Positions 26,549 through 39,480 of a stretch of 64,000 nt of DNA are shown here, one piece after another. The position numbers and the translations under genes are program-made. The first letter of the stretch is position 1, and each line of letters opens with the position of its first letter. The notes beneath the pieces were generated by a model. It saw only the letters and a list, made by a program, of their open reading frames with translations, had not been told where the DNA came from and ran no database searches. Source of the stretch: Hoplostethus atlanticus (taxonomy: Eukaryota; Chordata; Actinopteri; Trachichthyiformes; Trachichthyidae); assembly GCA_034670405.1 (NCBI GenBank), contig JAXDDX010000003.1, forward strand, positions 6,450,001 to 6,514,000. Reading direction: 5' to 3'.

Positions 26549-29469
26549 GTAGGATCAGCAATGTATCGGAAATGGGAAAAGTTGCTGCTGTGAGCGGTTT
26601 TGATCAGTGAGGAGACAGATGGGAGATCAAGGGGTGATGTGAATTTCTCTGAATATTTCATTACTGCACATTTCTACTCAGATTAGGAAAACCGTGTACT
26701 TGCCTTCACGTCACGCTGGGCAGAAACTCGATGCTGCCCAGGTGTCATCCACATCAGACTTTTAATCAGCCCCACTGTGTCAAAGGCTGCGATGTGCTCT
26801 GCTCTTGTTTATTATGACACAGAGGTCTCCGGGGAGCTGCAGCAGCTCTGTGTTTTTCCCTGGTTGATAATGTAAGATCATCCAGTCCAACTCAAGGCCG
26901 TGCACCTGGTAATCTCAGTTTGACTACGAGCCTTTTGCCCTCTGAAATTAAATGTAATCCCTTTGAGGGGTGGTTGATCTGCTTTTCGTTTCACTACACA
27001 CACAGAGCCAGTTTTCTCCCCAAAGGAGTCATGTGACATCTGAATCTTTAACCCATCAAATGAGCTTACGTTTTACTGGTGAGGCAAAGTTTGAGAGATC
27101 CCATGACTTGCCAATAATCCACAGTCCCCCTTTCCCACTGGCTTTTTGGATTACAATGTGTGTTTTCTTTGTGACATTTCTCTTTTCTACTATTAACACT
27201 TCTGCAGCCCACAGAGACTTTATGAAAGCCACATCTAATCCCTCATTAGCCCACATTCAGGCATTTATTGAAATGTTTGCAGGCCTTGTATGTGGTCCTA
27301 CTGGATTAGTGGATTGGGCATTAAATGGTTGCGTTTTTTCAGAAGTATCTGCAACAACTGGTTATAGATAATGCCTCTATCAATGGTTCTTTGCGTAGAT
27401 TTTTTCTTATGTTTTGTATACCTAGATAGCATTTCTTTAGCTTCTCCTATATGTCACTGCCACCATGCTCATCTGTCACAGCCGGAGCCCCTCACAGCAG
27501 CCGTTAAAGACACTTTTGTTAGATGCTGTTCATGTTTGTAGTTGGAGGGAGTAGAGACTGGTGCGCTGATGTAATCTGTTAAAGGGAAGGAAAACATTGT
27601 ATGGCTGTTGCTGAATGAGCCCTGGAAGGCCCCAGCCTCGGAGGAAACTGGGAACAGGGGTTTGGAGGATTAGAAGCGTTTTTTTCTCTGACTTTGGCTT
27701 AACGTTTCCCTACTTTTTCCCCTCATTTTTTTTTCTCTTTTCCTTGCCTTGAAAGAGGGTACTAAGGTTGCTCTTGGCGTCATCACGCGGTGTGCATTTT
27801 TACATTCTCAGACGAGGCTGGATGACAGAATGTAAGTTACTGTTGTAGCCTTTCTGAACTCCTATAAAGATCCAGTAAATACGACAGAGATCTGATTTAG
27901 ATCCGTTTCTCCTGCTCTTCTGTATTTCAGACCTAAGTTAATGGAGCACGGATTAAGAGGACATCAACACAGAAAGAGTCAATTTAAATGTGCTTGAAGA
28001 ACTTGAAATTATAAGCATGCGGTCAGTAATGATAATGTATTTTCTTGAGCGTTGTTGGTGTTCTTTCATGTGGCTTTATTTTCTAATCCTTGTGCTTCCA
28101 ATAAAGAGAATACATCAGCAGTTTTTTAAAACCATAATAGGGTTCAAACCATAATATTGCTACCCTGCCAGCGAGCAAGATGCTTATGAGTCTTGAGGTC
28201 CACAGTTTGAGAGAATCGTGGAATTTTTCCATGCCACATGTAATCCTACAATGCCTATGGCCCGATTTGATGATTTCCTGGTGAAAACCGAAAGCAGGGA
28301 GTACAATAACATCGGATGGGACTAATGCTGAAGCTTTGATATCGCAGACGATATTCTACAAGATGTGATCTATCAGAGGGATTAGTCCTAATGTTTGCAT
28401 GGAGACAGTTGGGTCATAAGGTGTGGTTAATCAGCACCATAGGGATGCCATGTGCTCCGTCTGTTTCCCCCCCACACGTTAGCTCTCCTGCTGTTTTACT
28501 CAACTGGGCCACGTTTTTTTCTTCTAAAGACCGACTCCTTGATGGCAGGAGCCATTGCTGCCCTGCTTCAAAAGCCATCAGTTAGTGTTTGAGACAGAGA
28601 CACATAAAATCTAAAACAACCCCCCCATGTGTTAAGCCTGGTGAGAGAGTTTCATGACCTTCCTCTTTTGTGTCAAAGATAGAAAAAAAAAATATTTTCG
28701 TTTCATCTCAAGCAAAATCTCTTCCCGGTGTTTATTTTCCCCGGGTTGTTTATTTAGTTAATCTTTCAGCACTTCATCTTTTGCCTGACTGGCTTAGTGC
28801 GGCTCTGCCACTCGCACCCCCCCGTCTACTGGCCCCTGAAGCCAGTGACCCCTGGCCAGCCTCGCTGTGTTCGCCTTGGCGCCTCTCCCATTTTAGAGTG
28901 GCACAAGAAACCCAGGATATGGGTGCATGTGTCTTTCAGACGGCTTATCCTCCCCCACTACAGGACTTAACTTACTTAATAGCCCCTGGCATTACACAGC
29001 CTACACCGCTCTTTGATCTGGTCAAGGTCTGTGTCTCTGCTGCATTCACCGCACCGCTTCCCTGACCTCTCCCCTATGCCCATAATGCAATACCAGTATG
29101 ACTGTTGCTATCTCCGAATGGAGGATGGGCCTCTACAATAACATCCGGCTTGAAGAAATATACTGACAGTTTTATATCAGGACTAGGGCCCTGCAGAACC
29201 CCTTGGAAGTCTGTAGTACAAAACGGCCACTAGCATATGTGCTTGGGTGATTTTTCATGTAACAGGTGCCTCAAAGAATCTGTTCACATTTCCGCCTCTA
29301 ATATGAAGACCATATGAGGGCTGATCTGCAGCCAGTGCAGAAGCTCACATACTTGCACGAGGAAATGCATTTCATTATGGTTTGCTCATTACTGTCTTAC
29401 AATAGACCCACAGAAAGAAGAGAAAGAAAGAAGAAAGGGAAGAATGAACATCGCAAAATGTGGTTTCAT

Positions 29470-29850
29470 GCTACACTAGGCAAGATTTTAATGAAAAAAT
29501 ACACCCGTCTTGTCAGAGGGGTCCTCCTTAACTGAGACCCCATAGATTTGCTATATTTGCCCAAATGATATTTACCCACCAGGTATGGACACCTCTCAGA
29601 GCAGGAAGTGGCAAATCAAAACTTAACAGTGAAATATAAACTGCAGAAAGGGAGGGCTCCATCCAGAGAAAGCTTGACTCACCAACGTTAGAGCTTTGAA
29701 ATCGACCTGGGTTGGTAAACATGAGCATGCCGTGTCGCAGTTGCAACTTTACTGACGTCAAGTTACACGATTTCTGGGTATTAAAGTTCAGTTTTTTCAG
29801 ACAGTTTCTTCTCTCTGTCCTTTGGGCCCGCCAACGTGTGAAGTTGCCAA
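29470..29850 (+). repeat. Copy 2 of the unidentified dispersed element also at 7.8-8.2 kb
   Basis: It is collinear with 7821-8233 over roughly its whole length, with conserved blocks separated by substitutions and short indels. It could be an old transposable element or a duplicated non-coding element. I see no terminal repeats or target-site duplication that would settle which. Confidence 0.7.
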
Positions 29851-30411
29851 ATGCAGTTTTTCACAGAACAAGCAGGTTGAGTGTCTCATGTCTGATATTC
29901 ACTCCAACTCAACTCTGTTCTGTGCTTCCTTTCCGGGACCCTGAATGCACCGTAAGGACAGCACCCTTCCCTTCATTCCGCTTTCTCCTTCAGATAGGAA
30001 GAGAAGCAGTGACCTTGTTAGGTGGCTGTTAGTGTGTCTGTTAGGTCAGGGGGAGCCTCACACACTGTGGCACATTCAACTTCTTCTAACACGTCTTTCC
30101 TTCACAATCAAACTGATTTATTTGCTCTATTGTCAGAGAGGTCCAGAGTCAAAGTGCTCAGCACACAGTCACAGAGGTTACTCCTCACAGTGGGATATTT
30201 TACATGAACCCATTCAGCTCCAGTTGAATGTCCTCTAACAATGCTTTAATTGGATCATTTATTAAACTACATGCACATGTGGAAGACTAATATGCATCAC
30301 TATGGATCATTTGGTAGCCGAACAATGGTCTTTGCAAGAGATGAGAATTCATTGAGAATAATCTGTTTCTCAACCAAAACGGTACAATTGTGCAGTGGGT
30401 TATACCAGTAA

Positions 30412-30439
30412 TGTGTGTGTGTGTGTGTGTGTGTGTGTG
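30412..30439 (+). repeat. (TG)n microsatellite
   Basis: About 14 TG units. Confidence 0.92.
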
Positions 30440-33400
30440 CCATATCTGAGTGTTTTCTCCATTTGACTTGTTGCATATAGAATATATTTTCATAGATAAT
30501 TTGTTGTATGAACTCTCATTTCACAGAAATAGCATTTGTTTTGGAGTACTATGCATGTATGTTTTACTACCTTCAGGATCGTAAATGTGAATGTTCATCA
30601 TTCAAAGCAGAATCCAGCTGTCAGTTGAGCTTTGTAGCTCACTTCTACAGTATTTGAATTAACTGTACTGCAATCATTTTCATCTGACTGTTTCATCTCA
30701 TCATTTACACGAAGAAATTAATGTCATATTCTGCGGTATAAAAGTAGCAGCTGTTACTTCTTCAAAGGAGAGCTTGAGAATCGCAGTATGTCAGCATTAT
30801 TGGAGTTGAAGAGGGTCTAGTATTCTCCTGTGGATCAAATGAGAGAAGAGCGAGAGAGATACTGACGTCAGCAGGCAGAAATCTGCTGGCGTCCAGCTGA
30901 AGGTACTTCTGATGATGAAGGATTCTCCAGAGTATGACACTCACAGGAAACGGATGATAAGCTACGCTGGCAGTCGGTAATCTGGTCCCACGTGAGCAAG
31001 GATATGAGATTAACCGCAGCACAGTGACTTATGTTTTGTTTGAGCGATATCCTACCAGAACCGAGAAACAATAGCAAAAGTTCACATGTTGAATTTGATG
31101 AGTTGTTTGCAGATAAGGAGATGATGGACGACGACCCTCTCACCTTTCCCTGTGTATGCGGTGTGTGTGTATTTCGGTTTGGATGATGTTTCTCCGCTGT
31201 GTTCGTGAGGTCAGTTCAGTTTCCGCGCCGCAGCCCGTTGATTTATCATTTTCATCACTGATAGAACAAGCAAGCCGCACACAAACTGGGATGAGTCAAA
31301 ATGAAACACTCAGCACGGGCGCAGATGGGGTTTCAGCAGAGCCATTGAAGCATCGGATCCAGCCTCTAAATGATAGAGTGTGAATGCCTCAGAGTTGTAT
31401 CGTAATATATTAAAGCATTAGACTAAATGTTGTCTTTCGGCTTGACTTGCTTGTTTAATAAATGGGTTACTGTGTGTGGCTTATTTGAAGATCATTTGCT
31501 GGTCTGGGAGGCCCTATAATATCATACCTCAGAACATCAGAGCAGTCTTTAATTACAAAGTCAGGACAACATTCACTTGGATCATGGAAAAACACAAAAT
31601 AGACTCCGGGGAAACGTTAGGTGCCATTTTCTCTGTGATATATAAAACCCTTCATTTTCTCTGTGCTATAATTCATTTCCCGGCATTGGCGTCGCAGTTA
31701 TTGACGATGGCAGAAGCACCTCGTATTGCTGCCCTCGCACACACACAAGTGGTGGGTGGCTGGCTACTAGATGAAAGAGACAATGGATGGCTGCTGGGTC
31801 CAAAGGTCACAGAGGGGCAGCTGGACGTTTGGCTGACCTGTGACCCGGGACCTCACATGTTAGTCAGAGCCCTCTGCTTGATTGGATTAGATTAGGTATG
31901 CTTCGTAGCCCTTTCTGTGGAAGTCACACACACACACACAAACACGACAGAGTGCTGTGTGTGTGGGTGGATGGGGGGTCCATGGTGGTCTCCTTAAACT
32001 GAAAACATGGCAGTACAGTATCAGAGACGTCTCAAGACTGGAAAATCGGTCTGTTCTAGTCTGTTCCAGTCTTTTAGTCTTTTATTCAAGTATCAAACTG
32101 TTGGCTCCAGTACAAGACTTGCTCTGATTGTGAAAAGCACAGTGTAGAGCTAATAACTAGCTAGCTAGCGAGTTCCCAAGTGAACAGCTAGCAGCATTAA
32201 AACAGACGTGGAAGTAAATCAAATTTAATTTGCCACACGTGTGTCCCTTTATCTTAAACCGCTTTAAGGGAAAATTCAGAGAATACAGTGAAGTGGGCAA
32301 TATATAAACCATTAGGGAAAATTTCAGGGGAAATTGGTCGAAGCAGAGGCTTACTCAGTTTTATCCACAGTTTAAAACATACTGACCAATTACTGGTGGC
32401 AGTTTGGACGGTGTGATTTCTTCTGAGTATGTATAAAACTGATCTTGTCCCCAGGTGATTGTCTGCTACATATATGAAAGTTGAACACCAGGCAAAAGAA
32501 TCGCCTGGTGGGTGTTGTACACATTATGGCCTTGGCCCTCCCAAGCAGAAAGTCTTTGGCACACAGATATCCGGGGACTCTGCATCTGCTCTAGACTTGA
32601 GTGCTATTCCAAAACGCTATATATCCATTTGGGTTGTTTTTGTGTTTTTATCTGAAATGCAAAATCTACAGGATCCAATTTGTAAAAGTATTGTCATTTT
32701 GTCAACCAAAGAGGAAAGTTACCAGCTACCCTTAAAAAAATGCCTTAATTTGTTTCATGTGGTGCTATCAATCATTTTGTAAGATTGTCACTCAAATAGT
32801 AGATATCTTATTTTGGAATGAAACCCTTTCCAGTAAAAACACCTCTATCAAAGTATATATTGGCTTAGCAAGGGCAAATATAATGGAAATGGGAAAAAAA
32901 TTGGAGCTTAAATTGATTTCTGATTAAACTCGATGCAAATGAACTTCAACAGTAATGAGCAATCTGACTTCTGACTTCGTCTTACCGGCAGACATGACCA
33001 AGAAGAAGGGACAGCACCCTATTCCCAATGTAACGGAAGGTAGTGATTAACCTTGTGCTCTGTAAATGATGAAGACTAAAAGCATGTACCTTTTTGATTT
33101 TCGAACACTGAAGGGGTGTGTTGGAAAGCTTGTAGGATTTCATCACTTCTTTTCACCAAATGCACACACCAAACACTCCCTCCACAGCTGGGCGAGTAAT
33201 TAATACTAAGGCATATTGCAGGTCCAGACACTTGATGATAACAAGCCCATCCTATTTAAGTCTCATTGCTTAGCAAAAAGCAGGAAATGTAATCACTGAA
33301 GCGACTCTGGCTCGGGGCTAAGTGCTCTTGGATAGTGTGTGAGGTGAATCTGAGGTGTGTATGAATATACCACGGGATCATCGGCGGGAAGTCCCGGCCA

Positions 33401-34063
33401 AAGCTGTGCTTGTGTGTAACACAAACAGGTTTTTTATCTTTCAAATAGATTAAATATGTTTGATTCAGACTTTGTGTGTTCCTTTTAAGAGCTTGCGTGA
33501 GTGTAATCTTGCGGAGGACGTGTTTACTGTGGAAGTCCCTTTTTTGCTTTGAGAAACAACTGAAGTGCTCACTGACTACCTTATGTATACTCTGAAGGGA
33601 TTGTTTGAAATGAATCACATGAAGGAGGGGACTGGACATGTATACATGATAAAATATAATTACCCTATGACCTAAATATTTTGCCGAGAACTAAATAAAT
33701 ACCCTAGCGAGGAAATGAAACCCGCCTATGGCTCTGGAAGCTCAAAAGAAGCTGTTGCTCGTGAATCAAGAGTGAACTGCTCCGATGGCGAACGTACAAA
33801 TATCAGATAGTAACTATATTGAACGCGTCAAATAGTAGACGTTGGGCACTCCCACGTCCCGTGTTAAGGTATCCCAACCCAACTCTTGAGATGACGTCAT
33901 TTACAAGTAGGTGGAAAAATGACATTATCACATTTTCCAACAAAGTTTGATACAAGATGAAAGGGAAAATGATGTTCACCCATTTCAAAGTTTTTATGTG
34001 AAAACCAGCTGTTGCTTATTGGCAGGGTACTGCTTGGAAAGTTGCCTGTTGTTTGTGTATGTT

Positions 34064-34064
<1 letters not shown>

Positions 34065-34100
<36 letters not shown>
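34065..34100 (+). repeat. (GT)n microsatellite
   Basis: About 18 GT units. Confidence 0.92.
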
Positions 34101-34101
<1 letters not shown>

Positions 34102-34816
34102 TTGTCTTTCTATCAGCCTTCCTGTGCACGGTTCTCTGTCTGCGCAGGATGAATGTTTGTTGACTTGCAATTATTTGACTCAATGAAACAAAAGAAAGAG
34201 ATCTAAACAGACACTCAGCTCTCCGGACCGTCTCCTGCTGCCAGAGTGTGTTGTTATACGTAACCGACCCGGGTCTGAACCGAGGATGGAATGACCTCCC
34301 CCCCGGGATCGGACCTACAGCTAAACAGACCTCGGTGGAGAGGCAGCACGCACGCCAGGACCCTGCCCAGACAGCCTTCATTTGTTTGCAGTGTTTATCA
34401 ATCAGTGACAGGGTGTGTTTATGTGTATGGTTCCAGTAGGCCTTCATGGCCCCGATGCAACACACACACACACACATCTCATTCTCCTTCCCCCTCCCCT
34501 TGCTGGAAGTGGGCGAGTCCTGGCAGGGGGCTGCAGAGGGGGGACATTAGAGCGTGATTAAGTTCCCTCCCCTCAGGACTGATTACATTGCTAGAAGAGT
34601 AGTGCGATGAAGCCGAAGCTGCGTGGCTCTAATGCTGTTTGGGTTTGGGGGTGGGCTGTAATCATCACCACCTCATCAGAAAGCTTAACATGCTGGAGTG
34701 TTTACATGGGTAATGACATTCAGAGAGTCTGCTGCTATACACAATCCTCACAGTAAGAACAGTCAGTATTAACTGATCTATATACTGTCGTGTACCTACT
34801 GTTAGCAGGTACCAGC

Positions 34817-34873
34817 AGGATGTGAAGAATAAAGAGCCATCATCATCATCATCATCATCAGGATGTGAAGAAT
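34817..34873 (+). repeat. (CAT)n microsatellite between 14-bp direct repeats
   Basis: aggatgtgaagaat occurs at 34817-34830 and again at 34860-34873. The interval holds about seven CAT units. Confidence 0.85.
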
Positions 34874-34921
34874 ATTATGAAACAAAGTCAATTCCAACCA
34901 TAGGGAACCCCAAACCCCACA

Positions 34922-35199
34922 GACGTAGGTCTACTGTCGTATTGCTTCGGTTTTCTGTGTTTGGTTGATTTTCAGAAACTGGCTGATGACGTTGCACAGC
35001 ATCATGGGTAGTTTTCTTCAACATCAGTGTACTGACAATGCCGAGATATATTGTTTTCCAGGTTTGATTGAGTAGTTAAAAATACCAAAATAGTAGGGAA
35101 AAACTTACCCATAATGCTGTGCAGCATGAATGATGGTAAAATGAACCAATCACAGAAAAACTAAATCATGACACTACTGCTTTGGTTTTATCGACCTAC
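34922..35199. mobile_element. Fold-back element with long imperfect inverted arms (MITE-like)
   Basis: The left arm (about 34922-35016) and the reverse complement of the right arm (about 35098-35199) align in order: gtaggtc; ttttctgtg then ttggtt; gcacagcat then atgggta and gtttt. Identity looks near 75 percent by eye over about 80 nt, with an ~80-nt centre. No open frame is present. This suits a non-autonomous fold-back or MITE remnant. Target-site duplications were not identified. Confidence 0.6.
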
Positions 35200-36252
35200 A
35201 AGCTCGTCACAGCAGATATTTTTGACTGCTGCATGCTCTTACTAAACTGTAGGTATCGACATCATATGGTATGGTTAGTATGGATAGCACCTTGGGTTGT
35301 TTTTATACAGATTTGGACCTGAAGTCTGCAGAAATACCACCTACCTATATATGCAATATTTATTGCAGCTCAACAAAAAAAAAAACTAGAAATAATTAAA
35401 CTGATGGGGCTATCAGGCCTTTTAATATTGCAACTGAAAATGAAGGTCTTCGTACTTGCCCTTCCTTTGGCTGAGAAACGGTGTTAAATCATTAAAGTAC
35501 AGCGAAATTCTGGGCAGGCTAAGAGGACGGCTAAGAACAGGCTGATTCAGCAATTGACCATTAATTGAAAAGCTTGGCAGCATGGCAGCAGAGGCATATT
35601 GAAGTTGTCTCAAAGGCCCATCGCAGCACCTTCCCATTGTTACCACTCTCTGGAGCACACAGTGCCTGGGGCAAGACAACAGAGTAATGACTTGAACAGT
35701 CACGTAGTGGAACCAGATCATTAGTGTAAATACCGTACTTGATGATCACTTGATGTATTTATATTTTACAACGCTGAGTGTAAGTGCCTGTGCCAAGCTG
35801 TACCAGTCCTAACTTTAATGACAGTTCAGCTTTGCGGCCGGTAAGACAAACTTTTGAAGAAGTCAGATTATTCATTACTTTTGAAGTTCCTTTGCGTCGG
35901 GTTTAATCAGAAATCAATTAAATCCTGTTTTTTCTACAGGATGAATCTATGCTAAAGACTCATCAAGAGTTATAACTCTTTCTAAATCCAATTTAGAAAA
36001 CCATAACTGTGTGATAAAAATCCCTCAAACTTGACTTGCTGCAAATGATTCTTCCCTGTCTGTGCAGTTTATTCCTGTGATCATCCTCTGAGGAAGGACA
36101 GGTCTAGACAGTCTCGAACACAAGCAGCTACCCATGAATCACCGTGACACAACAGTCTGCCTCCGCTGTCAAACTGTCTGCTTTAATTATTGTTTTTCAC
36201 CAAGCTGCAATGAGATTACAATGGCAGTATAACTGTCAATAAACACATCATT

Positions 36253-36327
36253 CACATAGGGTGGCTTCCAAATCAAACAACCCCCCCCCAAAAAATATCA
36301 ATGCTTTTCTGGAAGCCACCCTATGTG
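36253..36327. repeat. Perfect 18-bp inverted repeat with 39-nt loop
   Basis: The left arm cacatagggtggcttcca (36253-36270) is the exact reverse complement of 36310-36327. The loop contains a nine-C run followed by an A run. It may be a small MITE remnant or an extruding hairpin. No flanking duplication is evident. Confidence 0.8.
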
Positions 36328-37980
36328 CAGTGCTTTTCCCATTTCCTGCCTTTCTGAAAGATGAAGGCAGTTGAGAGATGAAGCACTGCTATTTCATCAG
36401 GGCCTGTCTGGTGCCTTGCAGTGAGTGTTGCAGAGCTTTGGAAGAAGTAGGGTCCCTGCCACACCACAGAGCTGGCTCCCTCTACGGCGCTGGGGAGCCC
36501 GACCAATCCTTCCCACTCTCGCTCTTAACTGCTGACCTCAGCTGGGTCTCGGGGCAACGCTGAATGCACAGTTTGCAACGCGCTGCATGTATGTGACTGC
36601 ACGTCTATATATCGATGTCCATATGCGTCGGTAGCCAGCCATCTGTATGTCATTCTGTATGTCGCGGAGACTCCTTCATGCAAGTTTAAATCCCTCTTGA
36701 AAGAAACAGAAAGATCCACTTTTATGATTAGCCAAACTATCAGACAGACAAGACAATCCAAATCTGATGTCTGCAATGTGATACACATTATTACAGATTA
36801 TGTGTGCTGCGATGAGCTGACCACCGAATGATACAATTAGCATGTGGTTTCATGGTACTTTGCTTTGAATGTCTCTGTTGGAGGACATGAATCCATATCG
36901 AACATGAACAGTGTTTTGTCTCCAAGAGGGTCTCTGTAAATGGCACTCCGGCACTCTACTGATGAATGCGGCGCTCTCTCTGCTGCCAGTAGTGCTCACA
37001 AATTTGCTGAAAGGCCGGTAGATCACAGGGCTCTAATGGCCAGCACTCGGGCCGGTACTCGAGACCCGGCTCACGCAGAGAAGAGAGGAAAAACACCGGC
37101 CATATCAAACAAGCTTGTGGATCTCTGGGAACCAGGGTGCTATCTGGCCCTGCGACCGCATCTGTGCTGTGTTTGTGCATGCCATGCTCAGTGGGCATTC
37201 TCCCACCCACTGCAGGCAGCTGTAGCGTTACCCTAGCCCACATCAGTGCTTCTGCACCCCCACACACACTGTGCATGGTTCATATTAGCTCCCCTCCCAC
37301 CTACCCAGACCCCAGGATCCACAGCCTAGCCTGCCTCAGCAGACGAGCACAGCTATTGGATAACCATGAAGAAACTAACTCATGGCCGGCTTTGTGGGGG
37401 TCTGAAGCCAGGTCACCTCCACCAGTGAATGTGTAGTTAATGTGGGTCCACTCAGCAAGCCTCTGACGTTAGTTCACCTCCCACACCGGACCTTGGGCAG
37501 GCCTTGAAGAGAGTCTGCTAGTGATAGTGATGGTTTGGCTTTGGAGGCGGTTATTTCAGAGGTGACCCTCTGCTGTGACCCTGCAGTCTGCGCTGTAGAC
37601 TGTAGACAATCACGCCAGCTTCCTGTCAGCATCAAGGTAAAGCCCACATCATGTAAATACTGCTTTCACATCAGTGTGGTGCATTTTACTTATATTATTG
37701 TTGTTCTAATGGAGATATTATGTGCTAGTTCGTAAAAGTCAAAAGTACATTTATCGCTGTTCATTTTTCTTTCTCTTGATTTTCTTTATTAATGGCTTGG
37801 GGATGATTAATAGACAACATCTGAACAAAACATCTACAATGAAAGAACACACAGTACAGTACCAATTAGAGATAAACCTTGAGATTAATCATTGAAGCCT
37901 TTACACAACAACGGAAAAGAAAGTTGCACACTCCTCGCTGTGTTTTTTAACGAGGACCAACGTTTCCACAGGAACGCCTT

Positions 37981-37998
37981 AAAAAAAAAAAAAAAAAA
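37981..37998 (+). repeat. Poly-A run (18 nt)
   Basis: An uninterrupted A run. No polyadenylation signal just upstream was noticed. Confidence 0.85.
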
Positions 37999-39314
37999 GA
38001 AACCTTTGTAAAAGACAAGCTGTGTTTGTTTTGAATCCTAACCTCCACGTCTTGGTATGGGTTTGTCATTCAAACTCGTTCTTCAATGCAAACAACACAA
38101 ACTAGTAATTTTCCCTTTGTTTTCTTTCCATCGGCTCAACCACTGATCAGCGTGAATAAGAAAATAGCGGCAGGTTTGTTTCTCCCATTTGACCTTTGGA
38201 AAATAAACAGACCGATGCCTTGAGCAGGAGCCTATCAGATGAGTTACTGAGCTGCCTCTGTCATTCCAGCTGGCCAGGGGTTAATGCCACACACCAGCAT
38301 GCTTAACATGTCCAGTGGAGTTTTTGTCATATTTATTTTTCTAACTGAAGTAAAACCTTCTTTGAGAACTATCCCCGATATTTTGTGCGGAGTTTGTCAG
38401 CGGTGGCTAAGTGCTGTACATTTTGGCAAAGTCCAACTCCAGCTCAGAGACTTCACCGGGGTCAGCGGTGTGTTTGGCACACAGGTCTTTTCCCAGGACC
38501 TCCTGCTTAGCCTTTCCACCCCGTGTGCCTTTCAGAAAGAAATTGCAAAAGATTTTATTTCATCCATCCTAAATTTCATTTTAAAATAAGAGCTACAAAT
38601 CAAATACTCTGAATTTACCTTGAGGGATTGGGGCTCATGTCAAAGAGCGACCTGGTTAGTGCACACCGGAGGGCTTTTAAAAACAAGTTGTTTTCAAGGT
38701 GCTGTAGTCACATTACTTCTAGATAACCGGGTATTTGCTTGTAGACACAACTGTAGTACTACACACAGAATCTTAGCTGTTAGTGTAACAAACTTTATTT
38801 GTTTTTATTAATTGAGGTCTTGCAAATCTTTGGGATTTTTTGTCATCGTTATTACAAGAATTTATACCTAATCAACCTGCTTGGTCAGTTGAAAAATAGT
38901 ATTGCATGTCTGGTCTTCAGCGTGCACTAATAAACATAGCCTCCCCTCCACTCTGTCCATGTTAGCTATACCCTTCTTCCTAGCTGCACAATGTCTCTCT
39001 TCTCCGCTCATTTTGCCGTTTCTGGAACCCTTTTCTCCTTAAATGGTTTGATGCTTAATCACTTCCAGCTGCGACATCCAGATGAAAGACAGACGCTTCG
39101 CTTTTTAGAAGAAAGTGGTCTGAAACCCAAAAAGTGCTAGCAAGTCGAGTTCCAACAGAAGAAGATAGTCGCTCTCAAATTGCTGGTGTTTGCAAACCAC
39201 AAAGAATATTCTGTGATACATTTTGTTGGAACACCTTGGAGATTATCAGAACTCGTATCTAAAAAGCGGAGTCGCGTCTCATATTCTTCATGACGTTAGA
39301 CTTTATCTGTGTTT

Positions 39315-39480
39315 ACACTACATGTAGACCCCCTGACAGGACACCAGTTTATTGGAGGTCCTTAAGCTCAGGGCGATTTTATGATGTTGAATGTCAAGCT
39401 GTGACTTGATTGGGGACTGAATTCACTGACGCCCAGTCTTGAGGTGGAAACTTTAACCATAAGGTTGCCGAGCTGCTTGA
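39315..39480 (-). repeat. Probable SINE fragment, minus strand
   Basis: Read on the minus strand, ccttatggttaaagtttcca is followed by a B-box-like gtgaattcagtcccc, and further on by aataaactggtgtcctgtca, a tail pattern seen in fish SINEs. Similarity was judged by eye only. Ends and family are uncertain. Confidence 0.4.

Noticed and set aside
26970..27371. 133-codon open frame with a hydrophobic stretch
   Set aside because: No family resemblance, no splice context linking it to the cadherin gene, overlapping antisense open frame of similar length; consistent with chance in AT-rich intron.
28670..29065. 131-codon open frame
   Set aside because: Proline- and leucine-rich with no recognisable domain. 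It begins at a non-canonical or weak start, has no neighbours and no supporting signals.
34016..34477. 153-codon antisense open frame
   Set aside because: Largely created by the (GT)n and (CA)n repeats at both of its ends (poly-TH and VCVC stretches).
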